Below are positions 37,517-47,160 of a DNA stretch of 64,000 nt, piece by piece. A program made the translations under genes and the position numbers. Within the stretch, counting starts at the first letter, position 1. Every line of letters begins with the position of its first letter. The notes beneath the pieces were generated by a model. That model made no database searches. It was not told the origin of the DNA and saw only the letters and a list, made by a program, of their open reading frames with translations. The stretch spans positions 38,930,176 to 38,994,175 of the forward strand of contig VDFB02000003.1 in assembly GCA_007258455.2 (NCBI GenBank), read 5' to 3'. The DNA is from Sequoia sempervirens. Taxonomy: Eukaryota; Streptophyta; Pinopsida; Cupressales; Cupressaceae.

Positions 37517-38209
37517 TCAACTTTTTCCAAAATGACCTTTCCATCCTCCACCATATCTCATACAAAGTGGTACTATACATCTATATGTATGTTTCATCCT
37601 GGCATGGAAAGTAGGATTCTTTGCCAGACAAATTGCACTCTGACTGTCACAAAAAGTAGTTATTTTCCCTGCATCAAAACTAATGTTAGAACACAAACGT
37701 TTTAACCAAACTGCTTCTTTACAAGCATGTGTAGTTGCCATGTATTCAGCCTCTATAGTGGACAAAGTGACTACAGCCTGTCGCTTACTCATCCAACTCA
37801 CTTCACCACCATTCAACATGAAAGTATATCCACTGGTGGACCTCCTGCTGTCAATGTCCCCTACCCAATCAGAATCCACATAGCCTCGAATACTGAGAGT
37901 CCTCTTTGATTCAACCAAGTTCCCATGGTAACACAAAGAAAACTCTAAATTTCCCTTCAAATATTTGAAAACTCTTTTCACAGCATCCCAATGTGTCCTT
38001 CCAGGATTAGCCATAAACCAACTAAGAACTCCCACTGCTTGGGCAATGTCTGGCCTTGTGAAGACCATTGCATACATAAGACTGCCAACCGCACTAGCAT
38101 AGGGTACACTGGTCATGTCCTCCATCTCAGTAGGAGATTTTGGACTGTCTTCAACAGATAGCTTCATTCCCTGCAAGACTAGAACAACTAGCTGCTCATA
38201 ATCATTCAT
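37517..38209 (-). pseudogene. copia RNase H domain
   Basis: 230-residue frame with the RT tail and RNase H landmarks: SAVGSLMYAMVFTRPDIAQA, then GYVDSDWVGDIDSRRSTSGY, SWMSKRQAVVTLSTIEAEYMA, and FCDSQSAICLAKNPTFHARM. Catalytic Asp/Glu/Asp positions (YVDSDW, EAEY, CDSQSA) are still visible. It degrades the RNA strand during reverse transcription. It is separated from RT by a frame change and stop near 38210-38290. Confidence 0.9.
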
Positions 38210-38282
38210 GCAAAATCTCTCTAGAATGTCTTGATATACTTACTCTGACTGAGCCAAAGTTTTTGACTATTCCTATCCCTGG

Positions 38283-39044
38283 TTATCTCCATCCCCAGAA
38301 TATACCTTGCTGCACCAAGATCTTTATTTCGAACTTAGCAGACAACTGAGAGTTAAGATTAGAAATCATCAACTTACTATTGCCTATGAACAACATGTCA
38401 TCAACATAGAGAGCAATAATAAGAACTTGATCACTTTCAGCTTTGTAATAGACACAATGATCATATTTTGATCTTACAAATCCCAAAGACAATACAAAAG
38501 TATCAAACTTCTGGTACCACATTCTAGGTGACTGCTTTAACCCATACAGAGACTTCTTTAACTTGCAAACCAGTTTCTCTTTACCTCTCTCCACAAAGTG
38601 CTCAAGCTGGGACATGTAAATCTCTTCTTTAAGATCACCATGAAGAAATGTTGTCTTCACATCCATCTGTTCGACCTCTAAGTCATACGCAGCTGCAAGT
38701 GACAAAAGAAATCTAATAGATGTCAGCTTAGCTACAGGAGAAAAAATTTCCCCATAATCAATTCCTTCTACCTGGGAATAACCTTTCGCAACCAACCTCG
38801 CCTTATATTTTTCCACACTACCATCTAGACCAAACTTCTTCTTAAATACCCATTTGTAGCCAACAGCTTTTCTGCCTTTAGGCAAGGGCACCAAACTCCA
38901 AGTGTCATTCCTTTTTAATGATGCCATTTCTTCATTCATGGCTTCCAACCAAGAGTCTGAATCAGACATTTTAATTGCCTCTTTTATAGTCCTAGGCTCA
39001 TCAGTGCTAGAAATCAAAGCATAGGCACAAGTAGAATCTAACAA
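38283..39044 (-). pseudogene. copia reverse transcriptase domain
   Basis: 253 residues. The block opens with SWLEAMNEEMASLKRNDTW and proceeds through GYKWVFKKKFGLDGSVEKYK, ARLVAKGYSQ, EQMDVKTTFLHGDLKEEIYM (usual TAFL changed to TTFL) and KSLYGLKQSPRMWYQKFD. It reaches the polymerase motif LYVDDMLFIG with both Asp residues kept (near 38395-38412). The frame breaks soon after, where ILGMEI would be expected. Domain content is clear and the copy is non-functional. Confidence 0.93.
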
Positions 39045-39060
39045 AGAGAACCCATACGTA

Positions 39061-39357
39061 TCAGGTTTTTTTCTTCAAGAGGTGAATTTTGTTCTGATGA
39101 TTACAATACCTCTTGAAATCATCAGAACAAAATTCACCGCCATTATCAGTCCTTAAACATTTTATTTTTCTTTCAGTCTGATTTTCTAAAAGGTTCTTAA
39201 ATTCCTTAAACCGACTGAATACTTTTGATTTACTTTTCAAAAAATAAACGAATGTTCTTCTCAAATAATCATCAATGAACAATACATAGTACCTTGACTT
39301 AGACAAAGAAGGAACATTCACTGGACCAAATACATCATAATGAATATAATCTAGCAA
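39061..39357 (-). pseudogene. copia integrase core, truncated by an internal deletion
   Basis: Shows the first catalytic Asp in YDVFGPVNVPS, the FIDDY strand and the second Asp in LRTDNGGEF, then breaks at FKRYCNHQ. The third catalytic Glu region, the integrase C-terminus and the linker to RT (normally several hundred residues) are absent. The deletion junction coincides with an inverted-repeat fold-back (39081-39138). Confidence 0.88.
39081..39138. repeat. 22-bp inverted repeat at the integrase deletion junction
   Basis: 39081-39102 is the exact complement of 39117-39138 (arm core GTGAATTTTGTTCTGATGAT), with a 14-nt spacer. A second overlapping pair, TTCAAGAGGT at 39074-39083 and ACCTCTTGAA at 39107-39116, suggests the DNA left of the junction is a templated inverted copy of the coding sequence on the right. 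Confidence 0.85.
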
Positions 39358-39399
39358 ACCAGAAGATTTATGAGGACTAGAATAAAAAGAAACATAGTG

Positions 39400-40107
39400 C
39401 TACTTTCCATATATACAATGTTTATAGAATTCAAATTCAAGGTTACAATCATCAAGCCCCTCAACTAGGTTTTTATTCTTCAAGATTTTTAAACCTTTTT
39501 CTCCAATGTGGCCTAGCCTATGATGCCAGAGCATAGCCTTTTCTGCTGGAAGTTTAACTTCCATAGAGTTTACAGAATCGGGAATTTTTACATTCTTTTC
39601 TCCATGAGTAGCTTTCTGTGACTTTACAGAGACACTATTACATTGAACAACATGTGCATCAAGCTTATACAAGGTACCAATACAAACACCCCTTGCTAGC
39701 ACCATTGAGCCTCTAGTCATCTTGCAACCATTTCTAGAGAACGTGACTTGCACTCCAATATCATTCAGCTTACTTACAAAAAGTAAGTTTCGAGCCAGAC
39801 CTGGTATATGCATTACATCCTTGATTCCCTTCACTCTTCCATTAGGGAATTGGATTTTGACTCTTCCACGGCCAACAATCTCCAAAGTTAAATCACTTGC
39901 TAAGTACACCTTTCCACCATCGTATTCTTCATACCTCATAAACTATTCTCTATGAGATGTCATGTGGAAAGATGCCCCTAAATCAATCAGCCAGACATCA
40001 TCTGATGCCTGTGTAGCCAAGGTAGCAATGAAGGCGTCTGCATCACTCTGAGAAGAATCATTATCAGAAGAATTCTTCTTCTTTTTTTTCTCCTCTTCAC
40101 AATCCTT
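39400..40107 (-). pseudogene. copia protease and GAG-pre-integrase region
   Basis: Continues gag downstream. The protease active-site motif is read as IDLGASFHMT, where copia elements have D-S-G-A (Leu codon at 39979-39981), so the conserved Ser is lost. A TAG stop (39943-39945) follows. Then come the protease body (DVMHIPGLARNLLFVSKLND) and the integrase zinc-binding region LWHHRLGHIGEKGLK with the following C-x2-C largely decayed (FEFYKHC). Protease would mature the polyprotein; this copy could not. Confidence 0.85.
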
Positions 40108-40827
40108 TCAGACATGACTAGGTTTCCCACAGTTCCAACACTTCACCTTGGACTTCTTGCCAGGAGACTTTGATATCCCCTCTGATTTTGATTTTGATTT
40201 CTTGTCCTTCTTCTTTCCTTTCTCTTTCAATCTTCCTCTAACAACAAGAGCCTCCTTCGCCATCTTAGAAGATTTTCTTCTCATCTCTTCTGATAAAAAA
40301 GATGCAACAGCATCTTCCATTTTGAAATTTGATGTTGTACTCCCAATAGCCATCACCAAGTGATCCCACGAGTCTGGAAAAGAACACAATAGAAGCATAC
40401 ATCGATCCTCTTCATCAGTCTTTACACCAATAGAAGTTAACTGTGCAATCAACATGTTGAATGTGTTCAAATGATCAGCTATAGACCCTCCTTGCATTCT
40501 CAAAGTGTACAACTTCTTCCTCAAGAACAGTTTATTCACCAAGGACTTCCCCTGATAAATAGATGCCAGTCTCTTCCACAAGGAAGATGCAGTCTTCTCT
40601 TCATGCACATTCAGAAGAACAGAGTCTGCCAAACAGAGCCTTATCAGCCCCTTAGAATTTCTATCTGCAAGGTCCCAATCTTCTTGCTTCATGCCTGTAG
40701 GTTTAGTTCTAGACACAACAAGCCATGAATCATGATCCACTAAGAGATCCTCCATTTTGAGTTTCCACAACTCAAAATTGATGCCATTGAACTTCTCTAT
40801 TTCAATCTTTCCTGATGTGCTAGCCAT
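40108..40827 (-). pseudogene. copia gag (UBN2/retrotran_gag type)
   Basis: 239-residue frame starting MASTSGKIEIEKFNG 115 bases inside the 5' LTR. Typical copia gag signatures are FNGINFELWKLKMEDLL, then LWKRLASIYQGKSLVNKLFLRKKLYTLRM, GGSIADHLNTFNMLI and LLCSFPDSWDHLV. After a basic linker the CCHC knuckle begins CWNCGKPSHV and is cut by TGA at 40108-40110, most simply an Arg CGA to TGA change. Gag forms the cytoplasmic particle and binds RNA. Confidence 0.93.
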
Positions 40828-40920
40828 CTCAATCTGTAATTAGAATTAACAAACTTCTACAGAACTCCACTGAACAAAATTGACTCAAAAAACCCAACAT
40901 ACCCACAAGGATAACACAAC

Positions 40921-40939
40921 TGGCCAGGCTCTGATACCA
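40921..40939 (-). other. primer binding site, initiator tRNA-Met
   Basis: Minus-strand TGGTATCAGAGCCTGGCCA, two bases inside the 5' LTR. It is the canonical plant copia primer site. Confidence 0.92.
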
Positions 40940-40941
40940 CT

Positions 40942-42399
40942 TGTAAGGAAAGCTTGATGTGGAAGCAACTCTCCTAACATCAAAGCCTCAGGGAAGAATG
41001 TAGAGATACCTTTTAAATTTTACAATTACAGTCCAATTGAGATGCACAAAAAAGAGATAATAGAAATAGAGAAATAGACATACACATACGAACACCAGAT
41101 TTACGTGGGAAAACCCTTACAGGAGAAAAACCCACCACACCAAGAGAAATCACTTTGTATTACAGTAATGGAGATTACATACAAATATCAGACTTATCTT
41201 TCTGATGTCATTTTATAGCAGCATTCACCATGAACAACCTTGTTATAGAACATTCATGTTATAGTCTTCACATAATAGAATTCATCCACTGATCATACAA
41301 TCACACAACAATCCGTCAATCCATTGAACCATACATAATCTGCTACTCCAGACTATAATCATGTTGCCCCTGTCTATCGAGCTTCCTCTCAGAACTGCCA
41401 CAACGAACTGTCTTCCAATGGTTCCCATTCGGCTCCTCTGATTGGCCATTGACTCACCATGCAGGACGGTCTTCTCTCGGTCAAAGCAATCAACCTATGT
41501 TGGCATGTCGGTGAGACACTAACCATGTCTCCTTGATGCCACAAGACTTAACCATTGATGTCACCAAGAGTCATCCTTATTGCCAAGATGTTACATCGAG
41601 TCCAGAGAGCTATCGCTCAGAATTCACCATGTCGCCAAGACCTCATACCGACGATCATCACATGTATCGCTATCGCCAAGACTCATCACTATTGGTGAGA
41701 TGTCATACCGAAGCTTCAAAGTCACATAGACATGAGTTTTCCATTCGATGAGACAATCGCCTTTCACTGAGAGATCATACCAAGTCATTAAGGGTTATAC
41801 CGAAACATTCAACATTCGGCAAGACATACCACTATCGCTGAGACATTACTCTAAATGCTCACAAGTCATACCGAGCACCAAACAATAGTCGGCAAGACTT
41901 TTGTCCATTGCTAAGACTTCATACCAAAGTCTTTGTGTCATCGCGAAGACTCCATGTGTATCCCCATCGGCGAGACCTTCATTAGTCGCTGAGACTTCTT
42001 CCCGAGACCTTTGGGTTACCCCGAGTGAATACTGTCGGTGAGACATTCCTATCGGTAATACTTCTTACCGAACACCCAAGACTCTCCCCGAAGGCTTCAA
42101 CAAAAAATGTTGTCGGCAAGACTTTCATATCGTTGAGAGCTCATAGCAAACATCCAAGACTCTCCCCGATATCCAATAAATGCCAATAGTCGACAAGAGG
42201 TTTCCACAGGTGGTGAGAGGTTATACCGAATGAAATGTCATAGCGATAGGCTCCTTCGGTGAGACTGAAGCAAGGTCACAGCGACCTGAATAATTTCAAC
42301 AAGGTTTCAACTACTAGTCGGCCAGACATAAATGATGTCACACCGACTTTTCCCTTTCAGAGGTTTTAACCTGTGGGATTGAGGCACACATTTCTAACA
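40942..42399 (-). repeat. 5' LTR of nested copia
   Basis: 1458 bp, collinear with 35907-37364. Differences are mostly transitions and are dense in the first 100 bases, so the insertion is not recent. It has the same TCGGTGAGAC-type internal motif array. Confidence 0.92.
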
Positions 42400-42404
42400 C
42401 TCGC

Positions 42405-42961
42405 TTGTCACCATCAGTCCTCTGACCTTTAATTAGTTCATGAAACTTGGCTAAGCTTGCTTTGAATTTCTCCTTGTACTCATCTGCAACAGTAAGTTCA
42501 TTTATGAGATCATCAAGTTGTTTTTCAAGCACTTCCTCATTGTTTTTAGATTGTTCCAATTCATTGTCCAATCAGCTGCACTCTTCAAATTTTTCTTTCA
42601 AGGATTGAGCAAGCTTTTCTTCATTCTTCTTTCTATCTTCAATCTCCTTGGTCATTTTCATCATGATAGATTCCATCTCACGCTTCAAGGCAACATTTTC
42701 TTTGGAAAACTTTTCACATTATTCTATTTTCTCCTTCAAGGCATGACTTAGTTGTTCATCTTCCATGCTTCTATTCTTCTGCTTAAGTTGATCACACAAT
42801 TCCTTTCTTTTCTCCCTTGATTCATTGATTTTGTCTTTCAATGACTGAATGAATTTATTAGCACTCTCAAGATTTTCTTGCAGTTCCCAGATCTCATATT
42901 TAGACTGGTCAAGATCATCCAAGGCCACCAAAAGTTGTTCTTGAAGACTGCTTGTATCCAT
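42405..42961 (-). pseudogene. gag N-terminal coiled-coil of the pol-less element
   Basis: The frame starts at MDTSSLQEQLLVALDDLDQ (42961), shortly after the primer site. It runs as a heptad-rich, highly charged helix (NLESANKFIQSLKDKINESR; EEVLEKQLDDLINELTVADE) with two in-frame stops. It reaches GQRTDGDKR, where the nested copia target site splits a codon. The frame resumes at 35901 in the same phase, showing that both parts were one gag gene before insertion. Confidence 0.82.
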
Positions 42962-43010
42962 TGAAAATACTTTCGAAGATCTCCCCAAGTTGTTAGACTT
43001 CTTTCGAGGA

Positions 43011-43026
43011 ACTAACTCTGATACCA
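43011..43026 (-). other. primer binding site, initiator tRNA-Met
   Basis: Minus-strand TGGTATCAGAGTTAGT, two bases inside the 5' LTR of the 13.8-kb element. Confidence 0.88.
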
Positions 43027-43028
43027 AT

Positions 43029-44121
43029 TGTTGGAAACAAGCAACACTGAGAGGGGGGGTGAATTATTGTTCTACAAAAAATAACTTTATTATTCTGATC
43101 TTTAACCCACTTAAAACATTCAACCAGGAGAAATATGCAGAAACGGAAACAAAACAACCACAACACCATAACACAAGGATTTTTACGTGGAAACCCTATT
43201 AGGGGAAAAAACATGGTGGATGGCCAATCCACAATATGATCTGAGTATACTAAAAAAGAAGTTTACAATATGGGAATGCACTTGCATTCAGGCTCACTGC
43301 TCAAAATAGAAAGGGACACTACCTTACAAAGATTTGGATTAGATCCAAGAGAATGAACTGAAAGAGTAGCATCTACAAATTCTTGATTATAGTTCTGGTT
43401 AAAGGCTCAGTAGTCAATCTTCTGTTCTTCTGATTGATGTTGCACTTCTGCTCTGCTGTGCTCTAATTCACATCACAAAATCTTTAGTGCACAAGTGAAA
43501 CTATGCATAATCACTCAATCACCCTTTTGATATTCGTAACACACATCGACACACCTTATACACACAAAAAATGATATGATTGATCATTTATATACATCCC
43601 CGACTAAGAATTTAATTGCAACCTATCAACTTCAATAAAACTTAAGAATATTTACAACTGTCAGCTCAAATCATGAATGATATTCAATGCACACCCATAA
43701 CGATTGGTCACAACTTAGCTCGGACCCAAATCAAGATGATCGAACACAAAAACATTTGAGTAAACACTTCTTGAATATCTGCGACACTTTATATCATTTG
43801 GGTTGGCCACAAAACACTGATAAACAAAAAGATATCCAACCGGATCTCCAAATTGGCATACAACTTGATACGAGGCACTGATATTTTCGGACAACACAAG
43901 ACATACATTGATTAACCTCCCATAAGATCCACAACTCAAAATAACGACATAAAATTTGTATGTGAATCGATGAACACAGAACTGCCAGATGCTATGTTCT
44001 TCCTAGACTGTCCTTAATCTGTCTGTCGGTAGGAGCATGTGATGACATGTAGATCCAATCACCAACTAGGGTTGCCATCAATGACAACACAAGAAAATGT
44101 TTGCAGTGTCTCTTACCAAAA
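43029..44121 (-). repeat. 5' LTR of the pol-less copia-type element
   Basis: 1093 bp pairing with 30345-31449. The plus-strand right end reads CTTACCAAAA where the left copy has CTTGCCAACA. Correcting one base gives the CA terminus and leaves AAATG as target duplication. Confidence 0.86.
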
Positions 44122-44126
44122 AAATG

Positions 44127-44542
44127 TGTGTATGCCAGTGAGGTTCTTTGGTCAGTGAGGCCATTTTTTCCAGTGAGGGATTTGAAATATATCAGTGAGA
44201 TAGTATTGCCAATGAGGCATTGTAAACAAAAAGTTTTCAGATTAAGCCAGTGAGGCATCATTTTTGGAGTGGTTTTTTTATCCCTAGAGGGTTTCCACTC
44301 ATCAAATTCTTTGTCTTATGGTCTCATTGTTTTGATGTGACATTATTTCATGATTGTGATGATCTTTGGTTTGCTTTAATATTTCTTATTTCAATTCTTT
44401 AATTATTGCATTCAATTCATGAATGTATTTATCATTGAAATATTAAGAGCATAAATTATTCAATTATTTTTCAAGGAAAAAGTTGAAAATTTGTCTAAGA
44501 CACTGATTCACCCCCCCTCTCAATGTCTTCTTCACTCCAACA
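44127..44542 (+). mobile_element. U5 end of an interrupted plus-strand copia LTR
   Basis: Contains repeated CCAGTGAGG words that match those left of 30340, then a copia R/U5 signature (TTTTTATCCCTAGAGGG, TTTCCACTCATCAAATTC, TTTGTCTTATGGTCTC). It ends CACCCCCCCTCTCAATGTCT...CTCCAACA at 44542. That terminus is the same class as the ends of the nested element, read on the other strand. It is therefore part of the LTR into which the 13.8-kb element inserted. The following bases (GTATCCATC) do not make a clear primer site. Confidence 0.6.
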
Positions 44543-45654
44543 GTATCCATCAAAATTAAATAATAGATCTATAACACCCATGAGTTAGGTTGTAAGTCCA
44601 TCTAAAAATAAATTAATCAAGATTTAGAGAAATAAAAGTGACAATAATATCGCAACTTCATTATTGGACATGCAAGATAATGCTTTAAGCAAATGGAATT
44701 AACTTTCAATCACAAAATAAAATCAATAATATTAAATCGTACACAAATATTTTTGAAGGAAAGATTGAAATGATGCTAAACATGTAAATGCAAATAAGGT
44801 TAGTGAGCTCACATAGAATCTAGAAATATACAATCATGGAGAAATATCAAGGTGCATATATGCTCTTCTATCCCATTGAGAGTGACATAATTGTTTGCCT
44901 AAAATCATTTCTAATTCTCTCATGAAACCTCACATACATAATGGACAACACTTATCATGTGCATGATCTCCTCCTTTGGAGGTGATAAAGGTTCCATGAT
45001 AAGTGAACACAAATTTATGGGAAAGTTCATTGGTCAAATATCTAACCTCATTCACCTCCATAGGAGGTTCTAAAACTTGATAATTCATGGTGATTTATTT
45101 TGATTTAGAATAGACAATGGTTAGCTAAGGAGTATGGGAAAGTTGGGAAGGAATTTTAAAAAATTTAAGGATTGTCAAGGGTCTTAAAGAGACACCTCTT
45201 GCTACTTTATTTGTATTCGTAGAATCCTTGGTTGTCCAATGAATGTACTAGTTTGATTTCTTATTACCAACCATTGTTTGTCACTTAGATTTCTTTGTAA
45301 TTAATTTGTTGTTTCCACTATAGGTTTCAAAATTAGTCACTGATTTATCGTTAAAGAGTAATCTTGAATCTTATCTTCCAAAGATTGACACAAAAAAAAT
45401 GTGTTGAGAAGATTGATAGAAAACACTCATTGGAACAAGCTATTGTCTCCTATTTGGAATTCTATAGTCCCTTTGAAATCCTAAGAGAAGTCAACTTTGA
45501 GGTATAACCATTTTCTAGGGTAGGAAAAGTAGAACTTATTTTTATCATGACGAACTACCCAAAGGATCCATAAGGTGGTCAAGGAAACTCAATAAGGTAG
45601 GTCTAAGCTAAGAAACTAAACCTACAGTAAGATTTTAAGCGTGTAATTTTATTA
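44543..45654. other. AT-rich non-coding stretch
   Basis: No gene or repeat recognised between the interrupted LTR and the 11-kb element. Confidence 0.45.
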
Positions 45655-45659
45655 GAAAC

Positions 45660-46943
45660 TATGAACCAAGATCCTAAACTTGCAAAAACACAAGAAACAA
45701 ACACTAAATTAGATCAAATGCAAGTTAGTATCATGATTCACCAAGAAATCCATTTGAATTGTAAAATAAAAGGAATGAAATGAACAAAAACAAGCATAAA
45801 TCAAAGATACTAAGTCCTATTCAAATACAAAACAAACTCTTAATCTTTTGGGGGAGTTGGTGCCAATTTGATGTGAAAATTGGCCCTTTCCCAACTCTAA
45901 TGATGCAATGTTGATTGGTGATGAAGAGTGATCCACTTTGTTGAAGATTCAAGTGTGCTCCAAGATGAAAAACTTGCACAACCTAGCTAACACTTGATAT
46001 GAAATGGATAAAATTAGCTCTCAATGTGGAGAGAGTAACTTTGCTCAAATTGTGGATGATTGTGGATGATCAAATGAGGAGAGAAGCCTCTTATTTATAG
46101 AATGATAGGATGGAGAAATTCCCAAAATGAAGCAATGTGGGACTAACATTCAACCAATGGCAAGGTGCCACTTGTCAAGAGACGGATGGATGGAGGATGT
46201 GCACATTTTGATGAATGTGCCCATAAATGCATTTAGGTGGAATTTGAAATTAGTGAAATGACATGTAAGAGGGAAAAGGAATGTCTTAAATGCCATTGGG
46301 CTCAATGCAAATATGAAATAAATGTCTTGTTGAAAGGACAAAGTCCACTTGGATTTGAATTCAAATTTGAGAGAATATTCCTCCATTATGCAATGTTGAG
46401 AGAAAATAGAGATTTAATAAATGAATTAAATCTATTTTAATGTGCAAGTGGCAAAAGCTAGAGGATGGGACATGAATTAGGATTAAGTTAATCAAAGGTT
46501 AATTAATTTAATGAAGGATTATATGATGTGACAAATTTGATTTAGATTTATGAGTTTATTTAAATCAAAGATGAGAAGAATGTGATTTTAGACTTAGTTA
46601 AATAAATATTTTGATTTATTTAACTAAAGGGGATGGTTGGTTAGCTTAAATTAAACAAGGTTTAATTTATTTAATTTAATAGATAGACCTTAGAGATTTA
46701 ATCAAATAAAGAGAATTATTTAATTAAATATGGACATAGGGTTAATTAGATAAGGTAAATTGATTTAATTAACAAGAGAGAAAGACTTAATTAGATAAAA
46801 TGATTTATTTAATTAAGAGAGGAAAATTGATGAATTTAATCAAATAAAGGTATTCAATTAAATGGTTAGACTGAGAGATGATTTAGGATGAAATGGTGTT
46901 AATAATCGGGATCAAGTATGTCGGTATATTTTCCATGTCTACA
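45660..46943 (-). repeat. 3' LTR of the 11-kb element
   Basis: 1284 bp. Plus strand starts TATGAACCAAGATCC (TGTG in the partner) and ends CCATGTCTACA. It carries the AT-palindrome array (46480-46860) and a minus-strand TATAAATA at 46092-46099. Confidence 0.92.
46092..46099 (-). promoter_or_regulatory. LTR TATA box
   Basis: Minus-strand TATAAATA followed by AGAGGC, identical to the box in the small element; partner at 55871-55878. Confidence 0.6.
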
Positions 46944-47160
46944 TTTTTTCCCTCTTTGAAGCAATGTACTTGCTACGTTGGTTCAAAGAATAAACTCTTT
47001 GATCAAAATTCAAAAAATTTCTAATTTTTTCGGATGCTCCACTACTACCCCAATGAATGAAGATTTACGCTAGTATACTGCCCCCTCAAGAGATAGAGTG
47101 AAAAGTTCAATTTGAGGTTGATCTCCTGAAAAAGAGGTTCAAGATTAGTTCAGCTCGAAT
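46944..47160 (-). other. polypurine tract and conserved 3' UTR
   Basis: The polypurine tract AAAGAGGGAAAAAA abuts the 3' LTR. Next to it, plus-strand GAAGCAATGTACTTGCTACG and the TTTCGGATGCTCC and CCCCCTCAAGAGAT blocks match the equivalent part of the small element (4120 down to about 3960, mirror 19510-19680). This shared non-coding block ties the two elements together and may be needed for replication or packaging. Confidence 0.8.

Larger units (their letters stand above)
35907..42399 (-). mobile_element. complete but decayed Ty1/copia retrotransposon, nested
   Basis: Two 1458-bp LTRs (35907-37364 and 40942-42399) have termini TGTAAGG and TTCTAACA. The 5-bp target-site duplication CTCGC lies at 35902-35906 and 42400-42404. 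The primer site is at 40921-40939 and the polypurine tract at 37365-37376. Minus-strand order gag, protease, integrase, RT, RNase H is the copia order. The internal region is only 3.6 kb because the integrase C-terminal part is deleted. Several nonsense codons and frameshifts break the polyprotein. It inserted into the gag of the 13.8-kb element. Confidence 0.96.
30345..44121 (-). mobile_element. copia-type LTR element with large unknown ORF, no pol (host of nested copia)
   Basis: LTRs 30345-31449 and 43029-44121 begin TGTTGGAAACAAGCAACACT. The left ends CCAACA, the right CCAAAA by one substitution. Target-site duplication AAATG lies at 30340-30344 and 44122-44126. Minus-strand primer site TGGTATCAGAGTTAGT (43011-43026) and polypurine tract (31450-31463) are present. 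Without the 6.5-kb insertion the element is about 7.3 kb. It encodes a coiled-coil plus zinc-knuckle gag and then a roughly 1050-codon ORF. I see no protease, integrase or RT, so it is non-autonomous despite its coding load. Confidence 0.9.

Noticed and set aside
44543..44560. Primer binding site after the plus-strand LTR end
   Set aside because: GTATCCATC only weakly resembles TGGTATCAGAGC and lacks the initial TG, so the LTR cannot be assigned as 5', 3' or solo.
46150..46440. Matching 67-78 aa frames in both LTRs of the 11-kb element (also 55929-56219)
   Set aside because: They repeat only because the LTRs repeat; both strands are open and no protein family is suggested.
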